NCBI GenBank assembly: GCA_017427545.1
Contig: JAFRSO010000008.1
Location: 1 to 41,480 of the forward strand
Length of the DNA: 41,480 nucleotides
Direction: 5' to 3'
Source of the DNA: Selenomonadaceae bacterium
GTDB taxonomy: Bacteria; Bacillota; Negativicutes; Selenomonadales; Selenomonadaceae
Shown: positions 17,948 through 26,143 of the stretch, one piece after another
Position numbering within the stretch: position 1 is the first letter of the stretch
How the letters are laid out: each line of letters opens with the position of its first letter
The notes under the pieces: generated by a model
The model's input: only the letters and a program-made list of their open reading frames with translations
The model's database searches: none
What the model was told of the DNA's origin: nothing
Program-made: the position numbers and the translations under genes

Positions 17948-20900
17948 TTGACCAGTATAATTGTCCCCGTCAATGATTCGATTGTCACGAGTACCGCCGA
18001 TAACGATTCAATATCCTTGAGCGGGGGAAATCATGTAATCGTTTACGCAAGCGGCTCCGGCAATGATACTATCGTCGGCTTCAACTCAACCGACACATTG
18101 CGTATCACGGACAGCCCTTATGCTTCCACAAAAAATGGCAATGACGTTCTGATTTACGTAAGTGACGCTTGGATAAAATTAAGCGACGCGGCATCAGTCA
18201 CACCGATTAACATTGAGGGCGAAGAAAATACCAAACTCATTATCCTGACCGATGGTGACGACACTTACTACAACCGCCTTGACGGTGCAACGATTATGGC
18301 TCTGGGCGGAAATGACAGCGTGCAAAATGACAGCATTGCTTCCAACGTCTCGATAAGTGGCGCGGGCGATAATGACACGCTGATAAATTACGCCTCAAAT
18401 GTCACAATCGACGGCGGCGCAGGTGATGATGTAGTCAGCTTGAGCGGCGGCTCCAATGCAAGTGTCAATACTTCGCAAGGCAATGATACTATTCAGCTAG
18501 CAGCTAGTAGCTACCAGCTAACGGTTGAAGGATTTGGCGTAGGTGATGAAATTCGGTTGGCAAGTACTCCTAGTCAGCTAACAGCTAACAGCTATCAGCT
18601 AATCGCGAGTGAAGTGTCGATAAGCGGCATTGATTCAATCGCGACGAGTGCAAACGCTTGGAGTATCGGAAGCAATGATATAACGTATCGGCTTGCCAAT
18701 ACGGCGGGCGCAAGTTTGAGCGGCAACACAATCACCTATGCTACGGCGAGCAGTGAGGATTTATTCACGGTTCACGGCTTGAACTCGACGGTAGGGGTAA
18801 GTGTCGACGGTTCGGAAGTGATATTGACTTCAGCGGCTCTGGAAGGTAAGAGTGGCACAATCTCAATCAGCGGTGGGGATTACACATTGGCGTTGAGCGG
18901 CGTGGACACTACCGGCACTGCCTTGGCAGGTTGGGATATTACAGGCGGCTCGGCAGTGTATAAGGCGACACATACGACGGCAGGTTGGTCAATCTCGGAT
19001 AATAAAAAAGTCATCACTTACAGCAGCGGCAGTGGCAGTGGTGAAACGCTTTTGGCATTGAGTGGCGTGGCTGAAGATGCTAATTTGAAAGATATCAGCG
19101 CGGGTGAAGTTCATCTCGTGGCGGACAATTTCAGCTCAAGCGGCGTCAGTGTCATGAGCAATTTGGGCGGCTATTACTTCACTTTGGACGAAGATTTCAA
19201 CTCCAACACTTTCACGGGCACGGCTTCCGCTGATTCGATAATCAATTACGGCTCGAATATATCAATCATAGGCGGCGCAGGTTCCGACAGTCTCGAAAAC
19301 AGCGACAATACAAACAGCTACATAATCGGCGGTGACGGGGCGGATACGATTAATAACACGGACAATCACTACGCGACGCTTTCAGGTGGCAGTGGTAATG
19401 ATTCGATTCACATCAGCGACAGTTCGCAAGTCACAATCGACGGCGGGGCTGATAACGATTACATTTACGCCAACGACAGCGAGAATATATCAATCAATGC
19501 GGGCGCAGGGGCTGATACGGTTTACAATGAGGGCGCAGAGGCTGTGACGGTTCCGACGAACGCTACGATACTCGGCGGCAGCGGTAATGATTCAATCGTC
19601 AATGAAGGTTTGCAAGTCACGATTGACGGCGGGGCTGATAACGATTCGATTCAATTAGGAATTAGGAATGAGGAATTAGGAATTGCAAGTGTCAATGTTT
19701 CTCAAGGCAATGATACAATTGATGTGACGGCTGACCGCTACCAGCTAACCGTTGAAGGATTTGGCGTAGGTGATGAAATTCATTTGTCGACAGCGGCAGA
19801 ATCACTCGCTACAATGGACGGCGGGATAATCGCGGGTAACGTTTCAATCAGCGGGATTGATTCAGTCACGACGAGTGAAAATTCTTGGAGCACATCATCA
19901 AACAGCGTGACATATTGGAGTGCAACATCAAGCGGCCCGATACTCACCGGCAACAAAATCACTTACTCAACTCAAATAGGCGGCGACAGTCTCTTCACGA
20001 TAACGGGCTTAAATTCATCGGTCGGAGTGGCGATTGACAGTTTGGACGTTTACTTGACGGCGGATGCTTTGAGTGGCAAGCGCGGTACAATTTCCATAAG
20101 CGGCGGTGACTATTCGTTAGCGTTGAGCGGCGTTGATTCAATGAATACGGTTGAGGCAGGTTGGGACAGCGTCGGCAGTAATGGCAGGGCGATTTATCGT
20201 GCGGAAGGTGCAAGTTCAGGTTGGAGTTTGGCCTCTGACAGGAAGAGTGTAACTTACGCGACGGCTGAACGCGACAGCTTGCTTGTATTGAGCGGTGTGA
20301 GGAGTGGCGCGGAATTAACGCCCGTAAGTGATGACACGGTTTATCTTACGGCAGAAGATTTCGGCTCAAGCGGTGTGACGGTTACGAGCAATACGAATAA
20401 ATATCAATTCGACTTGAGCGGGGAATTTGACGGCAAGAGATTCGTGGCGGACAGCAATGACGATACGATTCAAAGTAGCGGTTCGCAGATTACAATTTCA
20501 AGTGCGGGCGGCAATGATACGATTTATACGGACGGTGAAAGTGTCAAGGCTGACGGCGGCGCGGGTAATGATTCAATCACAAACTACAGCTACTTGTCGA
20601 CAGTTGACGGCGGCGACGGTGACGATTCGATTGCCAATTACGGCGACGAGGTGACACTTATCGGCGGCAGTGGCAATGACACGATACAAAGCAGCGGCTC
20701 CAACGTCATGATACGCGGCGGCAGTGATGATGATTTGATTGAACTGGTCAGGGGCAATGCTTCAGTTGATGTGGCGAGCGGCAACGATACAATTACGTTG
20801 ACTTCAGCGATTAGAAATGTGACGGTCGAAGGATTTGCTCAAGGCGATTTGATTCGGCTGGCGAGGAGAGTAAATGCCCTGCGCACCATAAGTGGTGGAA

Positions 20901-23900
20901 TTGCGGCGGGTAATGTGTCGATAAGCGGCATTGATTCAATCGCGAGCGTGAATAATACTTGGGGCACATTCACCGACAGCATAAATTACACGCGTGACAT
21001 TACGGCGGGGGCGATATTGAGCGGCAATGAAATCACAATGGCGACGGAAGATTCAAGCCTTGCGCTGTTCACGGTTTACGGCTTGAACTCTACGACGGGT
21101 GTATCACTGCGCGGTTCAAATGTCATCTTGACTGCGGACGCGTTGAGTGGCAAGAGTGGCACAATATCAATCAGTGGCGGAAATTATCAATTAGGCTTAA
21201 GCGGTGTCGAGACTTCCAAAGCTGTTGCGGCTGATTGGAATATATCAGGCGGCGTGGCAGTGTACAATGCTACGGGCAAAACTCAAGGTTGGAGTTTGGC
21301 GAGTGACAGAAAATCAGTCAGCTACTCGACGGGCGAACGGGACAGTTTATTGGCATTGAGTGGCGTGAAGAGTGAAGCAACTTTGTCGACAATCGCCGCC
21401 GATACCGTCAATCTCACGGCAAATAATTTTGATTCAAACGGCGTGACGGTCATGAGCAACCCGAATAATTACAAGTTCAGCTTGAGCGGCAACTTCAACG
21501 GCAACAGTTTCACCGGCACGAGTGGCAACGATACCGTCAACGTCAACGGTTCCAACATATCAATCAATGGCGCGGCGGGCGATGATATAATCAGTCTCAA
21601 CGGCAATGCAACGGTCAACACGTCTCAAGGCGACGATACTATTCAGCTAGTAGCTAACAGCTACCAGCTAACGGTCGAAGGATTTAATTCGGGTGACGTG
21701 ATTCAGTTGGCTAATACTCCTAGTCAGCTAACAGCTGGCAACTATCAGCTAATCGCAGGTAATGTGACAATCGGCGGGATTAATTCAATCGCAAGCGTGA
21801 GTAATTCTTGGGAAGTTGAATCAAACCGAATCACTTACGCGCGGGATAAATATGCGGGCGCGGTATTGAGCGGCAGAACGATAACTTATGATACGACGAG
21901 CGGCAGTGAAGATTTATTCACAGTGACGGGCTTAAATTCGACGGTCGGAGTGAGCGTTGACGGCTCCAACGTGATTTTGACTGCGGAAGCGTTGAGTGGC
22001 AAGAGTGGCACAATCTCCTTGAGTGGCGACGGATACAATCTGGCGTTGAGCGGCGTTGAGACTGCGGGAACGATTGCGGCTGATTGGAACGTCACGGGTA
22101 GCACGGCGATTTACAATGACGCGGGCACGACTTCCGGTTGGACGCTTGCTGATGATAAAAAATCCGTCAGCTATTCGACGGGCAAGATTGATAGTTTGCT
22201 GGCGATAAGTGGCGTGGCGACGGATACAACTCTGCAGTCAATCACTTCCGATACCGTCAACCTCACGGCAAATAATTTCGGCTCAAGCGGCGTATCAATT
22301 ATGAGCAATCCGCACGACTACCGCTTCAATCTTAGCGGCAACTTCAACGGCAATTCATTCACGGGTACGAATGGCAACGATTCAATCAACGTCAGCGGCT
22401 CCAACATTTCAATCAATGGCGGCGCAGGTAATGATATAATCGGTCTCAACGGCAATGCGACGGTCAACACTTCGCAAGGCGACGATACAATCACGTTGAC
22501 TTCAGCAATTAGAAATTTTGCGGTTGAAGGATTTAACGTTGGCGACGTGATTCAGTTGGCTAATACTCCTACTCAACTAACAGCTAGCAGCTATCAGCTA
22601 ATCGCAGGCAATGTGACAATCGCGGGCATAAGTTCAATCAGAGGCACGGGCACTGCTTGGGACGTTGAATCAAATCGGATAATTTACAACTCGACGGGCG
22701 GCAGTGGTGCAGTTTTGAGCGGCAATGAAATTCGCTACTCGGTGGGCACGTTGACTGATTCGCTGTTCGCAGTGACGGGATTAAATGATACGGTCGGGGT
22801 AAATGTCAGCGGCTCCAACGTGATTTTGACTTCGGACGCCTTGAGTGGCAAGTCGGGTACAATATCAATCACGGGCGGCGACTATCAATTAGGCTTGAGC
22901 GGCGTTGAGACTGCAGGAACTGTTGCGGCTAGCTGGAATATTTCTAATGGTATGGCGACCTACAATTCAGCAGGCACGACTTCGGGCTGGAATTTGGCTG
23001 ATGATAAAAAATCAGTCAGCTACTCGACGGGCAAGGTTGATAGTTTATTGGCGATAAGTGGCGTTGAAGGCACGACGTTACCTGCCGTCACGAACAATAC
23101 CGTCAACCTCACGAGTGGCAATTTCAGCTCAAGCGGTGTCAGTGTCACGAGCAATCCTCACAATTACGGCTTTTATCTGGGCGGGAGTTTCGGCGGCAAA
23201 TCATTCACGGCAACGGGCAATTCGGACACAATCAATGTCAACGGCGCGCAGATTCAGATTTACGGCGGGGGCGGCAACGATTCAATCAAAAATACCGCCA
23301 CGAACTCGACGATAAATGGCGGCAGTGGTGCTGATGAAATTCTCAACAGCGGGCGCAACGTCACAATCACGGCGGGTGCCGGCAACGATTCAATTCAGCT
23401 AACAGCTGGCAGCTATCAGCTAGTAGCTTACAACACCGGTGACGGGCGCGATACGGTTTGGGGATTCAATACAAGTGACACGTTGGAAATTGGCGGCGGC
23501 AGTGGTACCTATTCGACTTCAACTGACGGCAATGATCTTTTGGTTAATGTCGGCAATGGTTCGGTTCGATTGATTGATTGTGCGGACACGTCGGTTAGGA
23601 TTCGGGGCAATAACACGACGCCTTCCCACGATACGACACCTTCCCACGATACGACACCTTCCCATGATACCACACCTTCCCATGATACGACACCTTCCCA
23701 TGATACGACGCCTTCCGCCACTTCGACGCCCACTGTCAATCCTTCCAACTTATCGGGGAGAATTCATCTGGCGCAATGGACGTTCGGATTTACACCGCCC
23801 GATTGGCTTTTCCCGACTTCGACGAACAATAGCAGTTTCGGTTCACCGGCATTAACGGTACAAAATTCTGCGGGAGTGGCGACGGCTGAACTTTCAAGCT

Positions 23901-23953
23901 ATCAAACGAACACGAACGATTACGCGATTGCGATTCCCGGTTCTAGTACCTAA
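17948..23953 (+). CDS. Giant RTX-like repeat protein, secreted/surface
   Basis: The 2001-residue product has no signal peptide and starts at TTG with AAAGGAG 8 nt upstream. It combines RTX-type turns ([14 protein letters not shown]) with five copies of a module containing 'GLNSTVGVSVDGSNVILTADALSGKSGTISISGG..LALSGVET' (copies near 18777, 20004, 21080, 21929 and 22779). The last two spacings are about 850 bp and the copies are very similar; the first two are longer through extra RTX stretches. A PSHDTT pentarepeat (23621-23710) links to a 60-residue tail (QWTFGFTPPDWLFP...) that I do not recognise. No catalytic motif is seen. The lack of a signal peptide plus RTX turns fits type I secretion. 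Seven heptamer arrays sit in frame in the coding sequence and supply residues such as QLAASSYQL. Codon use is more relaxed than in the first giant gene (TTA, CTA and TCA all used). Confidence 0.85.
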   Translation: MTSIIVPVNDSIVTSTADNDSISLSGGNHVIVYASGSGNDTIVGFNSTDTLRITDSPYASTKNGNDVLIYVSDAWIKLSDAASVTPINIEGEENTKLIILTDGDDTYYNRLDGATIMALGGNDSVQNDSIASNVSISGAGDNDTLINYASNVTIDGGAGDDVVSLSGGSNASVNTSQGNDTIQLAASSYQLTVEGFGVGDEIRLASTPSQLTANSYQLIASEVSISGIDSIATSANAWSIGSNDITYRLANTAGASLSGNTITYATASSEDLFTVHGLNSTVGVSVDGSEVILTSAALEGKSGTISISGGDYTLALSGVDTTGTALAGWDITGGSAVYKATHTTAGWSISDNKKVITYSSGSGSGETLLALSGVAEDANLKDISAGEVHLVADNFSSSGVSVMSNLGGYYFTLDEDFNSNTFTGTASADSIINYGSNISIIGGAGSDSLENSDNTNSYIIGGDGADTINNTDNHYATLSGGSGNDSIHISDSSQVTIDGGADNDYIYANDSENISINAGAGADTVYNEGAEAVTVPTNATILGGSGNDSIVNEGLQVTIDGGADNDSIQLGIRNEELGIASVNVSQGNDTIDVTADRYQLTVEGFGVGDEIHLSTAAESLATMDGGIIAGNVSISGIDSVTTSENSWSTSSNSVTYWSATSSGPILTGNKITYSTQIGGDSLFTITGLNSSVGVAIDSLDVYLTADALSGKRGTISISGGDYSLALSGVDSMNTVEAGWDSVGSNGRAIYRAEGASSGWSLASDRKSVTYATAERDSLLVLSGVRSGAELTPVSDDTVYLTAEDFGSSGVTVTSNTNKYQFDLSGEFDGKRFVADSNDDTIQSSGSQITISSAGGNDTIYTDGESVKADGGAGNDSITNYSYLSTVDGGDGDDSIANYGDEVTLIGGSGNDTIQSSGSNVMIRGGSDDDLIELVRGNASVDVASGNDTITLTSAIRNVTVEGFAQGDLIRLARRVNALRTISGGIAAGNVSISGIDSIASVNNTWGTFTDSINYTRDITAGAILSGNEITMATEDSSLALFTVYGLNSTTGVSLRGSNVILTADALSGKSGTISISGGNYQLGLSGVETSKAVAADWNISGGVAVYNATGKTQGWSLASDRKSVSYSTGERDSLLALSGVKSEATLSTIAADTVNLTANNFDSNGVTVMSNPNNYKFSLSGNFNGNSFTGTSGNDTVNVNGSNISINGAAGDDIISLNGNATVNTSQGDDTIQLVANSYQLTVEGFNSGDVIQLANTPSQLTAGNYQLIAGNVTIGGINSIASVSNSWEVESNRITYARDKYAGAVLSGRTITYDTTSGSEDLFTVTGLNSTVGVSVDGSNVILTAEALSGKSGTISLSGDGYNLALSGVETAGTIAADWNVTGSTAIYNDAGTTSGWTLADDKKSVSYSTGKIDSLLAISGVATDTTLQSITSDTVNLTANNFGSSGVSIMSNPHDYRFNLSGNFNGNSFTGTNGNDSINVSGSNISINGGAGNDIIGLNGNATVNTSQGDDTITLTSAIRNFAVEGFNVGDVIQLANTPTQLTASSYQLIAGNVTIAGISSIRGTGTAWDVESNRIIYNSTGGSGAVLSGNEIRYSVGTLTDSLFAVTGLNDTVGVNVSGSNVILTSDALSGKSGTISITGGDYQLGLSGVETAGTVAASWNISNGMATYNSAGTTSGWNLADDKKSVSYSTGKVDSLLAISGVEGTTLPAVTNNTVNLTSGNFSSSGVSVTSNPHNYGFYLGGSFGGKSFTATGNSDTINVNGAQIQIYGGGGNDSIKNTATNSTINGGSGADEILNSGRNVTITAGAGNDSIQLTAGSYQLVAYNTGDGRDTVWGFNTSDTLEIGGGSGTYSTSTDGNDLLVNVGNGSVRLIDCADTSVRIRGNNTTPSHDTTPSHDTTPSHDTTPSHDTTPSHDTTPSATSTPTVNPSNLSGRIHLAQWTFGFTPPDWLFPTSTNNSSFGSPALTVQNSAGVATAELSSYQTNTNDYAIAIPGSST
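18494..18521 (+). repeat. In-frame heptamer array (CAGCTAG family)
   Basis: CAGCTAG, CAGCTAG, TAGCTAC, CAGCTAA inside the giant gene, encoding QLAASSYQL. Confidence 0.9.
18575..18602 (+). repeat. In-frame heptamer array (CAGCTAA family)
   Basis: CAGCTAA, CAGCTAA, CAGCTAT, CAGCTAA inside the giant gene, encoding QLTANSYQL. Confidence 0.9.
19654..19681 (+). repeat. In-frame heptamer array (ATTAGGA family)
   Basis: ATTAGGA, ATTAGGA, ATGAGGA, ATTAGGA inside the giant gene, encoding QLGIRNEELGI. This family differs from the other in-frame arrays, and the encoded peptide does not match the surrounding RTX pattern. Confidence 0.9.
21644..21671 (+). repeat. In-frame heptamer array (CAGCTAN family)
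   Basis: CAGCTAG, TAGCTAA, CAGCTAC, CAGCTAA, encoding QLVANSYQL. Confidence 0.9.
21725..21752 (+). repeat. In-frame heptamer array (CAGCTAN family)
   Basis: CAGCTAA, CAGCTGG, CAACTAT, CAGCTAA, encoding QLTAGNYQL. Confidence 0.85.
22574..22601 (+). repeat. In-frame heptamer array (CAGCTAN family)
   Basis: CAACTAA, CAGCTAG, CAGCTAT, CAGCTAA, encoding QLTASSYQL. Confidence 0.85.
23396..23430 (+). repeat. In-frame heptamer array (CAGCTAN family)
   Basis: CAGCTAA, CAGCTGG, CAGCTAT, CAGCTAG, TAGCTTA in the last RTX stretch of the giant gene, encoding QLTAGSYQLVAY. Confidence 0.85.
23621..23710 (+). repeat. 18-nt coding tandem repeat (PSHDTT)x5
   Basis: Five copies of an 18-nt unit starting CCTTCCCA, differing only at a few third positions, encode Pro-Ser-His-Asp-Thr-Thr. 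They form a flexible, Pro/Thr-rich linker between the RTX part and the C-terminal tail. The DTTP motif recalls the DTTP linkers of the metalloprotease. Confidence 0.95.
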
Positions 23954-23978
23954 TCCCTGTTCCCTGTTCCCTACAAAG
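23951..23978 (+). repeat. Heptamer array (TAATCCC/TGTTCCC) starting at a stop codon
   Basis: TAATCCC, TGTTCCC, TGTTCCC, TACAAAG. Its first three bases are the stop codon of the giant gene, and it ends CCTACAAAGGAG, giving the SD for the next gene. Confidence 0.85.
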
Positions 23979-23990
23979 GAGACTGATTGA

Positions 23991-24977
23991 ATGACTAAAA
24001 CTGATTGGCAAAATTTCTTCGCCAACAAAGTCGGCAAATGCAATGTGCTGGTTATCGGCGATATAATGATGGACAGATATTATTACGGCGACGTGAAAAA
24101 ATTCGCCAGCGACGCGCCCGTACCCGTGGCAAAAATCATCAAGCGCAAATCGTCACTGGGAGCCGCCGCCAACATTGCAAACAACCTTGCCAACCTCGGC
24201 TGCAAAACTTCAGTAGCGGGTTTTGTCGGCGACGACCACAACTTTGAGATATTGTCCTCGCAACTATATGAGAGCGGCATTGATCAGGACGGATTGATTG
24301 CTACGGATTGGCCGACTACGACGAAGATTAGAATTATGAGCGGGCATGTGCAGATGTTCCGCATGGATTTTGAAGACCTTGCGCCACGTACTGAAGATCA
24401 ATTCGACGCGCTGAAAAGTTTCGTCAAACAGCGGCTCAATGACAGTTTGGACGCAATAGTTTTGGCGGATTATGAAAAGGGCGTCTGCACGGAAAGATTT
24501 TGCGCGTCGGTGATAAGACACGCGCACAATCACGGCGTACCGGTAGTGGTCATGCCTTACGGTCAGCAGTGGATAAAATATGCGCAAGCCGATTACGTAA
24601 CGCCGAATGTGTCGAAGATAAACAAAATCCTGCTCAGTCCGATAAAAACCGATGATGATTCGGCGGCGGAGAGGGCAGGAAGATATATCATGCGAAAATT
24701 CAGGATAAAAAATGTATTGGCGACGCGTTCAGCTTCGGGAATGACGTTGGTCACGGAAAATGACGCTTTCCACTTGCCGACGCGCGTGCAGGAAGTTTTC
24801 GACAGCGCAGGTGCGGCGGATACGGTGGCGGCAGTTTTCGCAATGGCATTAGCGGGAGGATTGAAGCCCGTTGACGGCGCATACATTGCCAATCTTGCGG
24901 CGGGAATTGTCTTGCGCAAATCGGGAACTTACGCCATTACCCGCCAAGACGTTTTGAATGAGTTAGGAGTTATTTGA
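23991..24977 (+). CDS. PfkB-family sugar kinase, HldE/RfaE heptose-7-phosphate kinase-like
   Basis: The 328-residue product matches the kinase half of HldE/RfaE: 'GDIMMDRYYYGDVKKFASDAPVPV' type opening (Gly23-Asp24, Asp28-Arg29), a GAAANIANNLANLG segment near residue 57, and a C-terminal PfkB signature. HldE phosphorylates D-glycero-D-manno-heptose 7-phosphate for LPS core heptose. Two signatures have drifted: the usual DTTGAGD is DSAGAAD (residues 271-277, catalytic Asp277 kept), and the usual VDPKG is VMPYG (residues 187-191), losing the Asp and Lys. The substrate may therefore differ, or activity may be reduced. No nucleotidyltransferase domain is fused. SD AAAGGAG comes from the edge of an array. 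The end, NELGVI, is encoded by heptamer repeat, which also gives the SD of the next gene 1 nt away. Confidence 0.8.
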   Translation: MTKTDWQNFFANKVGKCNVLVIGDIMMDRYYYGDVKKFASDAPVPVAKIIKRKSSLGAAANIANNLANLGCKTSVAGFVGDDHNFEILSSQLYESGIDQDGLIATDWPTTTKIRIMSGHVQMFRMDFEDLAPRTEDQFDALKSFVKQRLNDSLDAIVLADYEKGVCTERFCASVIRHAHNHGVPVVVMPYGQQWIKYAQADYVTPNVSKINKILLSPIKTDDDSAAERAGRYIMRKFRIKNVLATRSASGMTLVTENDAFHLPTRVQEVFDSAGAADTVAAVFAMALAGGLKPVDGAYIANLAAGIVLRKSGTYAITRQDVLNELGVI

Positions 24978-24978
24978 C

Positions 24979-26139
24979 ATGAATGAACTTGAATTAAAAT
25001 ACGGTTGCAATCCAAATCAGAAGCCCGCGAAAGTTTCAGTCAAGGCGGGTTCATTGCCGTTTGAAGTGCTCAACGGTCGACCCGGCTACATAAATTTATT
25101 GGACGCGCTCAATGGCTGGCAACTCGTCCGAGAACTGCACGAGGCAACAAATTTACCTGCCGCCGCGTCATTTAAACACGTAAGTCCCGCAGGCAGTGCA
25201 GTCAGTGAGCCGCTTGACGACGTGTTGAAGAAAATTTATTTCGCGGAGGGTATCGAACTTTCAGCGCAGGCGACCGCTTACATCAGGGCGCGTGGTGCAG
25301 ACCGCATGAGTTCTTACGGCGACTTTGCAATTTTATCCGACGAGTGCGACGAACCTACCGCCCGCTATCTCAAACGCGAAGTCAGCGATGGTATCATTGC
25401 GCCGAGCTATTCAGCTCAAGCCTTGGAAATTCTCAAGTCCAAACGCGGCGGAAATTATCTCGTCCTCAAAATCAATCCCGACTATGAACCGCCCGCTGTC
25501 GAGACTAAAGAAGTTTTCGGCGTGACTTTTGAGCAGAAACGCAATGACGTTAAAATTTCTGCAGACTGCCTTGCCGACATTCCGACGCGGAATAAAACTT
25601 TCACTCCCGAAGCTCGCCGCGACCTTTTAACCGCGCTGATAACGCTCAAGTACACGCAATCAAATTCGGTTTGCTATGCTCTAGGCGGACAGGCAATCGG
25701 TATCGGTGCCGGTCAACAGAGCCGCGTCCACTGCACACGACTTGCCGGCAATAAAGCTGATTATTGGTTCCTGCGCCAATGTCCGAAAGTTTTGGAGTTG
25801 CCGTTCAAGAGGGGTGTTAAGCGTCCCGACCGCGACAATGCCATTGATATTTATTTGGGCGGAGAAACTTTTGATGACGGCTGGGAAAATCTCTTCACCG
25901 TCAAGCCCGCACCTTTCACCGCTGACGAGAAAAAATCTTGGCTTGCAAATCTGCGCGGAGTATCGTTGGCGTCGGACGCGTTCTTTCCATTCGGCGACAA
26001 TATCGAACGCGCTCATCAATCGGGCGTGGAGTTCATTGCTCAAACGGGCGGCTCAATTCGTGACGACAATGTTATTGAGACCTGCGACAAATACAACATT
26101 GCAATGGCGTTCACGCACATCAGACTTTTCCACCACTGA
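24979..26139 (+). CDS. purH: AICAR transformylase, stand-alone (PurH C-terminal domain only)
   Basis: The 386-residue enzyme transfers a formyl group from 10-formyl-THF to AICAR, the penultimate step of IMP synthesis. The motif SFKHVSPAGSA (Lys66-His67, the catalytic pair of AICAR transformylases), the SDAFFPFGDNIERAHQSGV segment and the terminal FTHIRLFHH are diagnostic. The N-terminal IMP cyclohydrolase (MGS-like) domain of standard ~510-residue PurH is absent, so the cyclohydrolase must be a separate gene elsewhere. The SD (AGGAG, 9 nt before the ATG) lies inside the heptamer-encoded end of the preceding kinase gene, so the two are translationally close-coupled. The gene converges on tyrA with only 4 nt between stop codons. 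Confidence 0.93.
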   Translation: MNELELKYGCNPNQKPAKVSVKAGSLPFEVLNGRPGYINLLDALNGWQLVRELHEATNLPAAASFKHVSPAGSAVSEPLDDVLKKIYFAEGIELSAQATAYIRARGADRMSSYGDFAILSDECDEPTARYLKREVSDGIIAPSYSAQALEILKSKRGGNYLVLKINPDYEPPAVETKEVFGVTFEQKRNDVKISADCLADIPTRNKTFTPEARRDLLTALITLKYTQSNSVCYALGGQAIGIGAGQQSRVHCTRLAGNKADYWFLRQCPKVLELPFKRGVKRPDRDNAIDIYLGGETFDDGWENLFTVKPAPFTADEKKSWLANLRGVSLASDAFFPFGDNIERAHQSGVEFIAQTGGSIRDDNVIETCDKYNIAMAFTHIRLFHH

Positions 26140-26143
26140 TTAA

